NCBI GenBank assembly: GCA_016711085.1
Contig: JADJTR010000002.1
Span: 434,001 to 498,000, forward strand
Reading direction: 5' to 3'
DNA from: Phyllobacteriaceae bacterium
GTDB lineage: Bacteria > Pseudomonadota > Alphaproteobacteria > Rhizobiales > Rhizobiaceae
DNA: 64,000 bases
The position numbers and the translations under genes are program-made. Within the stretch, counting starts at the first letter, position 1; each line of letters opens with the position of its first letter. The notes beneath the pieces are model-generated. The model was not told where the DNA came from, made no database searches, and saw only the letters and a program-made list of their open reading frames with translations. Below are positions 39,935 through 49,241 of the stretch, piece after piece.

Positions 39935-40396
39935 ATGCGCTTGAACGTCAATGGCAGGGACATCGATGTCGACGCCGATCCGGACATGCCGCTCCTATGG
40001 GCGCTGCGCGACCTCGCTGGCGTCATGGGACCGAAATTCGGCTGCGGCGTCGCGGCCTGCGGCGCCTGTACGGTTTGGATCGACGGCCAGCCGGTGCGGT
40101 CCTGTTCCGAACCGGTCGGCGGCGTAAACGGCCGCATCACGACCATTGAGGGGCTATCGGCCAATGGCGAACTGCACGCGGTGCAAAAAGCCTGGATCGA
40201 ATTGCAGGTCGCCCAATGCGGCTATTGCCAATCCGGCCAGATCATGAGCGCCGCCGCGCTGCTCGCGGCGAAGCCGGATCCGACCGATGCCGAGATCGAC
40301 GAGGCGATGGCGGGCAATCTCTGCCGCTGCGGCACCTATCCCCGCATCCGCGCCGCCATCCACCGCGCCGCCGCAATCGCCAAAGCGGGGGGCTGA
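39935..40396 (+). CDS. 2Fe-2S subunit of a molybdenum hydroxylase (isoquinoline 1-oxidoreductase alpha type)
   Basis: Small electron-transfer subunit, 153 residues. The plant-type 2Fe-2S cluster ligands are in GCGVAACGACTVW and the following RSCSEP; the second cluster is bound by QCGYCQSGQIM and NLCRCGTYPRIR. Such a subunit passes electrons from the Mo-cofactor subunit to an acceptor. It overlaps no gene but ends 2 bp before the large subunit, so the two form an operon. ATG at 39935 is preferred with AAAGGG upstream. The substrate may be an aldehyde or N-heterocycle; iorA is the nearest named homologue. Confidence 0.88.
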   Translation: MRLNVNGRDIDVDADPDMPLLWALRDLAGVMGPKFGCGVAACGACTVWIDGQPVRSCSEPVGGVNGRITTIEGLSANGELHAVQKAWIELQVAQCGYCQSGQIMSAAALLAAKPDPTDAEIDEAMAGNLCRCGTYPRIRAAIHRAAAIAKAGG

Positions 40397-40398
40397 CC

Positions 40399-42669
40399 AT
40401 GTCGCGTCTGGGCACGATCACCCGCCGGACCCTGCTTGTGGCCGCCGTCGCCGCCGCCGGCGGCGTCGCTTTCGGGTACTACAGCTATCGCAAACCTTAC
40501 CCCAATCCGCTCGACGGCGAACTCGGCGAAGGCGAGGCGACCTTCAATCCGTGGCTGAAGATCGCCGCCGACGGCAAGATCACCATCATCGCGCCGCGCG
40601 CCGAAATGGGTCAGGGCATTCACACGACGCTCGCCGCGCTGGTGGCGGAGGAACTCGACGTGACGCTGGAGAGCGTGACCGTCGAACACGGCCCGCCGGG
40701 CCACGTCTATTACAACGAGAAAATGACCGAGGAAGGTCCGTTTCCGTTCTGGGACGAAAGCCTGTTCGCCAATTCGATGCGCGGCGCGATGGGCGTCGCG
40801 GCGAAATTCCTCGGCATCCAGGGCACCGGCGGCTCGACCTCGGTGCGCGACGCCTATGAGCGCATGCGCCTTGCCGGCGCGACGGCGCGCGAGATGCTGA
40901 AAGACGCCGCGGCCAGGCGCTTCGGCGTCGACGCCGCGACGCTGCGGACCGCCGGCGGAAAAGTCGCCGATCCCGCATCGGGAAAATCGTTCGGTTATGG
41001 CGAACTCGCGGCCGAAGCCGCCGCCCTGCCGCCGCGCGATGTCGCGCTGCGCGAGCGCAAGGACTGGACGTTGCTGGGCAAGCCGCAGAAGCGCGTCGAC
41101 ATGCCGGCCAAGGTCACCGGCGCGCCGATCTTCGCCATCGATGTGCGTCTGCCGGACATGCTGCACGGCACGGTGCGGATGAGCCCGCGCTTCGGCGCCA
41201 AGGCGACACGCGTCGACCTGTCGAAGGCCGGGAAAATGCCGGGCGTGATCAAGATCGTGCCGATCGAGACGCTTTACGGTTCCGGTTTCGGCATCATCGC
41301 CGCCAACACCTGGGCCGCCTTCAAGGCGGCCGAAGCCATCGACGTCGATTGGGGCGCGGCCGCCTATCCGCCTGACGACGCGGCGATCGCGGCGCGTTTG
41401 GCCGAAACGCTCGATCGGCGCGACGGAGCGGCGCTGCGCGACGATGGCGATGTCGAAACCGCCTTCGCCAACGCGACGCCGGACCGTCTGATCGAAGCCG
41501 CGTATTCCGCGCCCTACCTCGCCCATGCGACGATGGAGCCGATGAACGCCACCGCCTGGCTGCGCGATGGCAAGCTTGACATCTGGTGCGGCAATCAGGG
41601 CCCGACGCTGGTTCGCCAGTTCTGCGCCGAGGCGGCGGGCATCGCCGAGGAGCAGGTCAGCGTCCACACCACCTTGATGGGCGGCGGTTTCGGCCGGCGC
41701 ATCGAGCTGGACTTCTCCCTCTACGCGACGCTGCTGGCGAAGGAAGCCGGCGGCAAGCCGGTCAAGGTCACCTGGACGCGCGAAGAGGACATGACCCACG
41801 ACGCCTACCGCCCGGCGGCGGCGGGGCGCTTCCGCGCCGCGATCGGCGCGGACGGAATGCCGGTGGCGCTCGACATGAACATCGCCACGCCGTCGATCCT
41901 GAAGAGTATCCTGTCGCGCACTTTCCCGTCGATCTCGCCGGGCGGACCGGACCGGTTGCTTTCGGAAGGCGCGTTCGACCAGCCCTATGCGATCACCCAT
42001 TGCCGGGTGACCGGTTCGGAGGCCGATCTTTCGATCCCGACGGGTTTCTGGCGCTCAGTCGGCAATTCGCAAAACGCCTTCTTCCACGAGTGCTTCCTCG
42101 ACGAGATCGCCGCCAAAACCGGCCTCGATCCGGTTCAGATGCGGCTGAAGCTGATGGCGGACTATCCCGTCGCTGCCAAGGTGGTGGCCAAGGTCGCGGA
42201 AATGGCTGACTGGGCGACGCCGCCGCCCGCCGGCCGCGCCCGCGGCGTCGCTTTTTGCATTTCCTTCGGTTCCTGGGTCGCCCAGATCGCCGAGGTGTCG
42301 CAAACCCCGTCGGGCATCCGCATCGAGAAAATCTGGTGCGCCGCCGATCTCGGCACGGTTCTCGATCCGGAAATCGTCAAGGCGCAAATGATGTCGGGCA
42401 TTGTGTTCGGCCTCAGCCAGGCAGTCAGCCAGCAGATCACCTTCGCCGACGGCATGGTGCAGCAAGGCAATTTCAGCGATTACGACGCCCTGCGCATCAA
42501 CCAGTGCCCGGAAATCGAGGTAGAGCTGCTGGACAACGCGCCGAAAATGGGCGGCGCGGGCGAACCGGGCACGCCGCCGGCCGCGCCGGCGCTCGCCAAC
42601 GCGATTTCTGCACTGACCGGCAAACGTATACGGTCGATGCCGCTCAACCGGGAGATCGATTTTGCCTGA
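40399..42669 (+). CDS. Molybdopterin-binding large subunit, IorB/aldehyde dehydrogenase type, Tat-exported
   Basis: A 756-residue catalytic subunit binding molybdopterin cytosine dinucleotide. It opens with a Tat-like signal (ITRRTLLVAAVAAAGGVAFG), so the complex acts in the periplasm or at the membrane. Cofactor-binding stretches such as APRAEMGQGIHTTLAALVAE, QGPTLVRQFCAEAAG, TLMGGGFGRRIELDF and GGAGEPGTPPAAPALANAI are all in place, the last with the conserved Glu that acts as base. The domain order (two Mo-cofactor binding domains, no FAD domain) matches iorB-type enzymes paired with a small Fe-S subunit. The electron acceptor is not encoded nearby. Confidence 0.88.
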   Translation: MSRLGTITRRTLLVAAVAAAGGVAFGYYSYRKPYPNPLDGELGEGEATFNPWLKIAADGKITIIAPRAEMGQGIHTTLAALVAEELDVTLESVTVEHGPPGHVYYNEKMTEEGPFPFWDESLFANSMRGAMGVAAKFLGIQGTGGSTSVRDAYERMRLAGATAREMLKDAAARRFGVDAATLRTAGGKVADPASGKSFGYGELAAEAAALPPRDVALRERKDWTLLGKPQKRVDMPAKVTGAPIFAIDVRLPDMLHGTVRMSPRFGAKATRVDLSKAGKMPGVIKIVPIETLYGSGFGIIAANTWAAFKAAEAIDVDWGAAAYPPDDAAIAARLAETLDRRDGAALRDDGDVETAFANATPDRLIEAAYSAPYLAHATMEPMNATAWLRDGKLDIWCGNQGPTLVRQFCAEAAGIAEEQVSVHTTLMGGGFGRRIELDFSLYATLLAKEAGGKPVKVTWTREEDMTHDAYRPAAAGRFRAAIGADGMPVALDMNIATPSILKSILSRTFPSISPGGPDRLLSEGAFDQPYAITHCRVTGSEADLSIPTGFWRSVGNSQNAFFHECFLDEIAAKTGLDPVQMRLKLMADYPVAAKVVAKVAEMADWATPPPAGRARGVAFCISFGSWVAQIAEVSQTPSGIRIEKIWCAADLGTVLDPEIVKAQMMSGIVFGLSQAVSQQITFADGMVQQGNFSDYDALRINQCPEIEVELLDNAPKMGGAGEPGTPPAAPALANAISALTGKRIRSMPLNREIDFA

Positions 42670-42850
42670 ACGACGCTTTCGGCCGAAATTGCTTCACCAA
42701 AACGGGGATTTCCGGCTTTGTTCCGCCGTAAATTTCTTTTAGGAGATCGCGCGTATTTCCTTGCGCTGCGTCGATTGAATCGCCCCGATTCGACCTTACC
42801 TGTTCAAAAACGTCAAATATGCCCGGCCTCGGGCAGAGGGATCGCCTGAC

Positions 42851-43990
42851 ATGGCCCGCATAAAGATGCATCAGTTCGCCGCTTTCCTTGTGCTCGCGGC
42901 GTCGGCAGCCTGGGTATTGACCGGCGAGTTCACCTCGGTCGGCAGCGCCGCCGCCGAAGGCGAATCGCCGCCGGCGACGCAAGAAGCCGCAACGCCTGCG
43001 CCGATCCTGCGCACCGTCGCCGTGGTCAAGGTTCCGCAGGTCAAGCATGCCCGGGCCATTCACATTTCGGGGCAGACAGCGGCGGACAAGAAGGCCGTTC
43101 TTTCGATTCGCGCCGGCGGCATCGTCGCCGAGCGACCGTTCGGTGAAGGCGATCCGGTCAAGGAAGGCGACCTGATTCTCTCCATCGACGCCGCCGCCAA
43201 GCGCGCCGCCGTGGCGACGGCCGAGCAGGCGCTGGCGCAACGCGAGACTGAGGCCAAGGCGATCGAACGCCTCTACAAATCGGGCAGCGCCTCGAAATCG
43301 CAGTGGGATGCGGTGAAGACGGCGCTCGCCGCCGCGAAGTCGCAACTCGAAGGCGCGCAGTCCGAGCTGGATACGGCTGAGGTGCGCGCGCCCTTCGCCG
43401 GCGTCATCGACAAACTCGACATCGAAAAGGGTTCGTCCGTGATGCAAGGCGGGCCGGTCGCCACGCTGCTGGCGCTCGATCCGGTTCTCGGCGTCGGCGA
43501 AATCAGCGAGAACGATTTGCGTTTCATCGAAGTCGGCGACAAGGCGTCGATGCGGCTCGTCAATGGCGACAAGCTCGAGGGCGCGGTGCGTTACATCTCG
43601 CGCGAGGCCTCGCCGGCGACCCGCACTTTCCGCGTCGAGGTCGCCTTCGCCAACCCCGATCTCAAGGTGCCGGCCGGCATGACGGCGGAGATCACGTTGT
43701 TCGGCGACGAAGTCGACGCGACAATCCTGCCGCGTTCGGTCGTCACGCTCTCCGACAAGGGCGATCTCGGCATCCGCGCCGTCGACGCGGCCAATACGGT
43801 GGTGTTCGTTCCCATCGACATAGTCGACGACATGCCGGGAGGACTGGTGCTCGGCGGCATTCCCTCCGATGCGCGCATCATCGTCGCTGGCCAGGATCTG
43901 GTCGCCGAGGGCGATACGGTGAACGCTGTCGAGGCCGACATGGAGACGATCAAGCGTCTCGCCGGCGAAGTCACCGGCGCGGTCGAGTAA
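42851..43990 (+). CDS. RND efflux pump periplasmic adaptor subunit
   Basis: A 379-residue membrane fusion protein. The N-terminal hydrophobic segment (FAAFLVLAASAAWVLTGEF) serves as signal or anchor. A biotinyl-lipoyl-like half motif (SIRAGGIVAERPFGEGDPVK), a coiled-coil hairpin (about residues 120-180, AAVATAEQALAQRETEAKAI) and the second lipoyl half (VRAPFAGVIDKLDIEKGSSV) appear in order, then the beta-barrel domain. It is followed after 5 bp by the RND permease. No outer-membrane TolC-type factor or local regulator is adjacent. Confidence 0.9.
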   Translation: MARIKMHQFAAFLVLAASAAWVLTGEFTSVGSAAAEGESPPATQEAATPAPILRTVAVVKVPQVKHARAIHISGQTAADKKAVLSIRAGGIVAERPFGEGDPVKEGDLILSIDAAAKRAAVATAEQALAQRETEAKAIERLYKSGSASKSQWDAVKTALAAAKSQLEGAQSELDTAEVRAPFAGVIDKLDIEKGSSVMQGGPVATLLALDPVLGVGEISENDLRFIEVGDKASMRLVNGDKLEGAVRYISREASPATRTFRVEVAFANPDLKVPAGMTAEITLFGDEVDATILPRSVVTLSDKGDLGIRAVDAANTVVFVPIDIVDDMPGGLVLGGIPSDARIIVAGQDLVAEGDTVNAVEADMETIKRLAGEVTGAVE

Positions 43991-43995
43991 GCGCC

Positions 43996-46900
43996 ATGGG
44001 TCTCGTCGGCTACGCCATACGCAATGCCCGCCTGACGCTGGCGATCCTCGCCTTCTTCCTGATCGCGGGGACGTTCTCGTACATTTCGATCCCGAAGGAA
44101 GCCGAACCCGACGTCAAGATTCCGATCATTTACGTCTCGCTTGGCTATCGCGGCATTTCGCCGGAGGATTCCGAACGCCTGCTGCTGCGCCCGGTCGAGT
44201 CGGCGGTCAAGAACATCAAGGGCATCAAGAAGATGACCGCCACCGCCTATCAGGGCGGCGGCAATGTGCTGATCGAGTTCCAAGCCGGCGCCGATCTCGA
44301 AAAGGCACTCGACGACGTGCGCAACAAGGTCTCCGACGCCAAGCGGGAATTGCCGCAAGGCGCCGACGAGCCGTCGGTCAACGAAGTCAACATCTCCGAA
44401 TTCCCGGTCCTCGTGGTGACCCTGTCCGGCAATGTACCGGAGCGCGCCCTGATCATGGCCGGACGCGTGCTGCGCGACCGCATCAAGGATGTCGGCGGCG
44501 TGCTCGACGCCAATCTGCTCGGGGCGCGCGAGGACCTGGTCGAAATCATCATCGATCCGGTCAAGCTGTCATCCTACGGCCTGCGCCTCGACCAGATGAT
44601 CGGCGGCGTCGCCGCCGGCAACAGCCTGGTCGCCGCCGGCGTCATCGAGGGCCAGGAGGGTAATTACGCCGTCAAGGTGCCGTCCTTGATCGAGACGGTC
44701 GAGGACGTCGCCAATCTGCCGATCGTCGCCGCGCCCGGCGCGGTGGTCCGCGCCCGCGACCTCGCCACCATCCGCTCCACCTACAAGGACGCCGAATCGA
44801 TCACCCGCCTCGACGGCAAGCCTGCCGTCGCCGTCGAAGTGTCGAAGCGCACCGGCGCCAACCTCGTCGACACGGTGGAGGCGGTGAAGATCGTCGCCGC
44901 CGAGTTCGCCAAGGCGCTGCCGGAAGGCACCAAGATTTCGTTCAGCCCAGGACAAGTCGACGGTCATCAAGCAGCTGCTGCACGATTTGCAGAACTCGGT
45001 GCTGACCGCCGTCATCCTCGTCTTCATCGTCATCCTCGCCGCGCTTTCGGGCCGCGCCTCGCTGCTCATCGGGCCGCCATTCCCGCGTCGTTCCTGATGG
45101 GCATGTTCTGGCTGCAGATGTTCGGCTACACGGTCAACATCGTCGTGCTGTTCTCGCTGATCCTCGCGGTGGGCATGCTGGTCGACGACGCCATCATCGT
45201 CACCGAATTCGCCGAGCGGCGGATGAGCGAGGGCATGCCGAAGGCGCAGGCTTTCGAATTGGCGTCGCACCGCATGGCCGGGCCGGTCATCGCCGCGACC
45301 ATGACGCGCGTCGCCGCGTTCTCGCCGCTGTTGTTCTGGCCCGGCATCGTCGGCGAGTTCATGAAATACATGCCGATCACGCTGATCGTGACGCTGTCGG
45401 CCTCGATGCTGTACGCGCTGGTGTTCACGCCTACGCTCGGGGCGCTGATCGCCAAGGCGCATCCGGAGAACGAACACAAGCGCGACGGGATCTACATGTG
45501 GATCGTGCTTCGCGCCGGGAAGCACCCGTTCATCGTCTTGGCAGCGGGGATCGCGCTGCTGATCGCGGTTCCTTACGGCTATTTCGGCGCGAAAAAGGGC
45601 GTTGAATTCTTCCCCGACGTCGAGCCGGATTACGGCCTGCTCTATGTGCACGCGCGCGGCAATCTGTCGATCGAGGAGAAGGATGCCGCGGTGCGCGTGG
45701 TGGAGGCCCGCATGCTCGGCTGGCCGGGCGTCGAAACCCTTTATACCCGCGTCGGCAAGGGCGGCGGCGGCGGCCAGCAGGTGGCCGAGGACGTGATCGG
45801 CGTCCTGCAATACGAATTCATCGATTGGCGCGAGAGGAAACCGGCCAACGAAATCCTCGCCGATCTGCGCAAGGTGATGGTGGGCATCCCGGGAGTCGAC
45901 GTCGAGGTTCAGGTGCCGCAGGCCGGCCCGCCGACCGGCAAGGCGATCCAGGTGCAATTGTCGGCCGACGATCCGTCGACGCTCAACGATGTGGCAAAGA
46001 AGGTTGCCGACGAAATCGGTCAGGTCGATGGCGTCATCGACGTCGCCAATGGCCTGCCGGCGCCCGGCATCGACTGGGAACTGCGCGTCGACCGTTCCAA
46101 GGCGGCGCAATACGGCATCGGCCCGTCGTCGGTCGGCACCGTGGTGCAGCTTGTGACGACCGGCCTGAAGCTCACCGACTATCGCCCGGCCGGGGCCGAC
46201 GACGCCGTCGATATCCGCCTGCGGCTGCCGGAGGACCGGCGCACACTGGCGACACTCGACGAGTTGCGCGTCGAGACGGCGCAGGGCTCGGTGCCGATTT
46301 CCAACTTTGTCGAACGTGTCGCGGCGAGAAAGGTCGGCACGCTGACCCGCCTCGACACCAAGCGCACCATCACGGTGCAGGCCAACATCCGCGAAGGCAT
46401 GCAGGCCGACAATGTGCGCCAGGCGGTGGAAGCGACAATCAAGACGCTCGACCTCGGCGCGGTCTCCTACAAGCTCGCCGGCGAGGACCAGGAGCAAAAG
46501 GAGGCAGGCGCCTTCCTGTCGAAAGCCTTCGGCGCGGCGATGTTCCTGATCTTCGTTGTCTTGCTGGCCCAGTTCAACAAGTTCACCTCGGTGATGCTGG
46601 TGCTCTCGGCGGTCATCATGTCGACCATCGGCGTCTTCCTCGGCCTGTGGATCATGGACAAGCCGTTCGGCATCGTCATGTCGGGCATTGGCGTCATCGC
46701 GCTTGCCGGCGTGGTGGTGAACAACAATATCGTGCTGATCGACACTTACGATTTGCTGCGCAAGGAAGGCATGGACAAGTACGAGGCGATCATCGAGACC
46801 TGCCGCGAACGCGCCCGGCCGGTGGTGCTGACGGCGGTGACTGCGATTCTCGGCGTGCTGCCGATCGCCTTCGGCATCAACCTCGAACTGCTCTCCCACG

Positions 46901-47139
46901 AAACGACCGTCGGCGCGCCGTCGACGCAGTGGTGGATTATCCTGTCGAACGCCATCGTCTTCGGCCTGGCGTTCTCGACCGTGCTGACGCTGATAGTGAC
47001 GCCGTCGATGTTGATGATCTTCGGCCGGTCGAACGATTCGAAGGTCTGGCGTTTCTTGCGCAATGTGCGCACCCGGCTGTCGTTCGGGCGCAGGAAGTCG
47101 GTGGCTGCTCCGGCTGCCGAGGCTGCCCCGGCGGAGTGA
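43996..47139 (+). CDS. RND-type efflux transporter permease with a compensated internal frameshift
   Basis: A 1047-residue proton-driven inner-membrane exporter (AcrB/HAE1-like). The N-terminal membrane segment, two large periplasmic loops and about twelve membrane helices are present; motifs include GMLVDDAIIVTEFAERRMSE (conserved Asp pair in helix 4) and GVVVNNNIVLIDTYDLLRKE. The stretch 44946-45074 is out of frame: one extra C at 44946-44948 and one missing base near 45071-45074. The correct reading gives SQDKSTVIKQLLHDLQNSVL and then LIG-IPASFLMG, the normal helix-2 region. The two indels cancel, so the long open frame hides the defect. Substrates are unknown. Confidence 0.88.
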   Translation: MGLVGYAIRNARLTLAILAFFLIAGTFSYISIPKEAEPDVKIPIIYVSLGYRGISPEDSERLLLRPVESAVKNIKGIKKMTATAYQGGGNVLIEFQAGADLEKALDDVRNKVSDAKRELPQGADEPSVNEVNISEFPVLVVTLSGNVPERALIMAGRVLRDRIKDVGGVLDANLLGAREDLVEIIIDPVKLSSYGLRLDQMIGGVAAGNSLVAAGVIEGQEGNYAVKVPSLIETVEDVANLPIVAAPGAVVRARDLATIRSTYKDAESITRLDGKPAVAVEVSKRTGANLVDTVEAVKIVAAEFAKALPEGTKISFSPGQVDGHQAAAARFAELGADRRHPRLHRHPRRAFGPRLAAHRAAIPASFLMGMFWLQMFGYTVNIVVLFSLILAVGMLVDDAIIVTEFAERRMSEGMPKAQAFELASHRMAGPVIAATMTRVAAFSPLLFWPGIVGEFMKYMPITLIVTLSASMLYALVFTPTLGALIAKAHPENEHKRDGIYMWIVLRAGKHPFIVLAAGIALLIAVPYGYFGAKKGVEFFPDVEPDYGLLYVHARGNLSIEEKDAAVRVVEARMLGWPGVETLYTRVGKGGGGGQQVAEDVIGVLQYEFIDWRERKPANEILADLRKVMVGIPGVDVEVQVPQAGPPTGKAIQVQLSADDPSTLNDVAKKVADEIGQVDGVIDVANGLPAPGIDWELRVDRSKAAQYGIGPSSVGTVVQLVTTGLKLTDYRPAGADDAVDIRLRLPEDRRTLATLDELRVETAQGSVPISNFVERVAARKVGTLTRLDTKRTITVQANIREGMQADNVRQAVEATIKTLDLGAVSYKLAGEDQEQKEAGAFLSKAFGAAMFLIFVVLLAQFNKFTSVMLVLSAVIMSTIGVFLGLWIMDKPFGIVMSGIGVIALAGVVVNNNIVLIDTYDLLRKEGMDKYEAIIETCRERARPVVLTAVTAILGVLPIAFGINLELLSHETTVGAPSTQWWIILSNAIVFGLAFSTVLTLIVTPSMLMIFGRSNDSKVWRFLRNVRTRLSFGRRKSVAAPAAEAAPAE

Positions 47140-47180
47140 CATCGGCGACGCCGCCGGGCCAGTCGCGGGTCCCGCCGCCC

Positions 47181-47274
47181 TTTACCCCCACCCCCGCACC
47201 CTCCCCTCACGGGGGAGTGGAGAACGGTGCTGGCCTCCCCTCGCCCTTGAGGGGGGGCGGCGGTGGGGTACCCA
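47181..47274. repeat. GC-rich palindromic intergenic element
   Basis: ACCCCCACCCCCGC near the left end pairs roughly with GGCGGCGGTGGGGT at the right end. Two inner hairpins, CTCCCC/GGGGAG and CCCTC/GAGGG, are present. It lies just beyond the RND permease stop and resembles the other palindromic intergenic repeats in the window in style, not in exact sequence. Confidence 0.5.
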
Positions 47275-47304
47275 GATTTCAAGACAGGGTATGAAGGCTC
47301 GGCA

Positions 47305-48264
47305 TCACGCCGCCCGCTTTTCCGCCGCCTTGTCCAGCCCGAGCGCGGCGACCGATTCGGCGATCGCCTGCTCGATCGGCGTGATGCGGAGCGGGCCGAT
47401 GGCGCCGTCGAGCTTCGCGCCGGCAAGCGAATGCGGCGCGCGCCACAGATAGTTCATCTTCACCACCTCGCGCAGCACCGGCATGAACAGGCCGACAAGT
47501 TTCAGCAGCGTCCAGTTGACGTGTTTGAACGCGAGTTTGCGGCCGACCGCCTTTTGCGCCGCCGCATGAAACTGCGCCGAGGTCAGCGTGTGGCCGGGAA
47601 AGTGGAAGCGCGCGAAATGGTCGAGCGAATCGCGCTTTTCGGCGAGGCGGACGAAGGCGTCGGCCATATCGGGCAAATAGGCGAAGGCATGGGCCACGCC
47701 GTCCGGGCCGGCCGCCGTGAACACGTCCTTTTTCACATCCTTCAGCAGTATCAGGTCGAGCCAGCTGCCGGGCTTGCCGCCGCCGAAAAAATCGCCGCCC
47801 CTGAGCACGATGGTTTGCACGTTGTGCTCGTCGGCATAGCGCTTGCATAGCGCCTCCAACGCGATGCGGATTTTTCCCTTTTCGGTGTCGGAACGCTCCA
47901 GCGTATCCTCGGTCATATCCATCGCGACGGCGAAGCCGAAATTGTAGACATTTCCGGGAAGCAGGTGCGTCGCGTTCGCCGCCCGCGCCGCCTCCAGGAT
48001 ATTTTCGGCCATGGGCAGCACCGTCCCATCCCATTTGTCGTAGGGCGGGTTGGCGGCGTTCATCACCACATCGGCGCCGGCGACGGCGCGGACCAGCGCG
48101 GCGCAGTCATTGATATCGGCGACGACCGGCTCGACGCCGGGCGCCATTTCGTTGACGCGGCCACCGCGCCCGATGCCCCTGACGCGCCAGCCGGCGGCGA
48201 GAAAGGCGCGCGCCGCCGCGTCGCCCAAGCGTCCGGCGGCTCCGATGATGGCGATGGTTTTCAT
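47305..48264 (-). CDS. NAD(P)-binding epimerase/reductase-like protein
   Basis: A 319-residue protein of the NAD-dependent epimerase/NmrA-like superfamily. The N-terminal Rossmann motif is IIGAAGRLGDAAARAF, followed by ADVVMNAANPPYDKW and a YNFGF/VLRGGDFFGGG region in place of the classical YxxxK. The C-terminal part predicts a short hydrophobic patch (LLKLVGLFMPVL). Substrate unknown. ATG at 48264 has GGAGG upstream. It is divergent from a LysR regulator 89 bp away, which likely controls it. Confidence 0.8.
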   Translation of the reverse strand: MKTIAIIGAAGRLGDAAARAFLAAGWRVRGIGRGGRVNEMAPGVEPVVADINDCAALVRAVAGADVVMNAANPPYDKWDGTVLPMAENILEAARAANATHLLPGNVYNFGFAVAMDMTEDTLERSDTEKGKIRIALEALCKRYADEHNVQTIVLRGGDFFGGGKPGSWLDLILLKDVKKDVFTAAGPDGVAHAFAYLPDMADAFVRLAEKRDSLDHFARFHFPGHTLTSAQFHAAAQKAVGRKLAFKHVNWTLLKLVGLFMPVLREVVKMNYLWRAPHSLAGAKLDGAIGPLRITPIEQAIAESVAALGLDKAAEKRAA

Positions 48265-48353
48265 GTTGGCCTCCTGTTCCTTTGGGCAGTGTCGTTCATT
48301 CAATTCCGGAAGAAAATTGACAGAATTTGCAATGCTGATATTCATTTCTGGAT

Positions 48354-49241
48354 ATGAGCGACGCCGATTGGACGCTGTTGAAAACCTTCATCGCGGTTGG
48401 CGAATCCGGCAGCCTGTCGGCGGCGGCGCGTCGGCTCGGCCTCAGCCAGCCCTCGGTCGGCCGCCATGTGGGCGAACTGGAAGCGGCGCTCGGCCTGGTG
48501 CTGTTCCGCCGCGGGCGGAGTGGCTATGATCTGACCGAAAAAGGCGCGGCGCTGCTTGAGAGGGCTTTGCCGATGCGCGCCGCCGCCATGGCCGTGTCCC
48601 GGCTTGCCGCCGGATCGAGCGAGGCGATCGCCGGTACGGTGCGCATCGCGGCGAGCGAGGTGATGGCGGCCTATGTGCTGCCGGCCATCGCCGCGAAACT
48701 CGGCGTCGAAGAGCCGGGCATCGCCATCGAGATCGTCGCCTCCAATCTTATCGAGAACCTGCTTGGCCGCGACGCCGACATCGCGGTGCGCATGGTGCGG
48801 CCGGAGCAGCTCGACCTCGTCGCCCGCCACGTCGCCGATCTGCCGCTCAGGGTCTGCGCCGCGACCGCCTATCTCGACCGGCGCGGCCGGCCGGAGCGCA
48901 TCGACGCGCTGCCCGGCCACGATCTGATCGGCCAGGACCGCGCCGACGACATTCTGCGCGGCATGGCGGCGATGGGCTACCCGCTCGGCCGCGACGCTTT
49001 CCGCCTGCGCACCGACAACCAGATCGTCGCCTGGGAGGCGATCAAGGCGGGAAACGGCATCGGCTTCGCCCAGGCCTCGCTGATCGCGCGAGAGCCGTCG
49101 GTCGAGGCGCTGTTGCCCGACCTGCCGCTGCCGGTGCTGCCGATGTGGCTGGCCATGCACCGCGACCTGAAATCTTCGCCGCGCATGCGCCGCGTCGCCG
49201 ATTTCCTCTTCGCCGAATTGAAGGCCTACGCGGCCGGCTGA
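48354..49241 (+). CDS. LysR-family transcriptional regulator
   Basis: A 295-residue regulator with the LysR N-terminal winged helix-turn-helix (LKTFIAVGESGSLSAAARRL, then LSQPSVGRHVGELEAALGLV) and a LysR substrate-binding domain (GTVRIAASEVMAAYVLPAIA). Divergent from the reductase gene at 48264, the usual LysR arrangement. The 89-bp gap is AT-richer than its surroundings (ATTCAATTCC, GATATTCATTTC), suited to promoters and an operator; no exact T-N11-A palindrome stands out. Its 3' end overlaps the convergent MFS gene by 16 bp. Confidence 0.9.
   Translation: MSDADWTLLKTFIAVGESGSLSAAARRLGLSQPSVGRHVGELEAALGLVLFRRGRSGYDLTEKGAALLERALPMRAAAMAVSRLAAGSSEAIAGTVRIAASEVMAAYVLPAIAAKLGVEEPGIAIEIVASNLIENLLGRDADIAVRMVRPEQLDLVARHVADLPLRVCAATAYLDRRGRPERIDALPGHDLIGQDRADDILRGMAAMGYPLGRDAFRLRTDNQIVAWEAIKAGNGIGFAQASLIAREPSVEALLPDLPLPVLPMWLAMHRDLKSSPRMRRVADFLFAELKAYAAG

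Noticed and set aside
44569..47142. 857-codon antisense frame opposite the RND permease
   Set aside because: Same effect of base composition; RND motifs on the plus strand are decisive.
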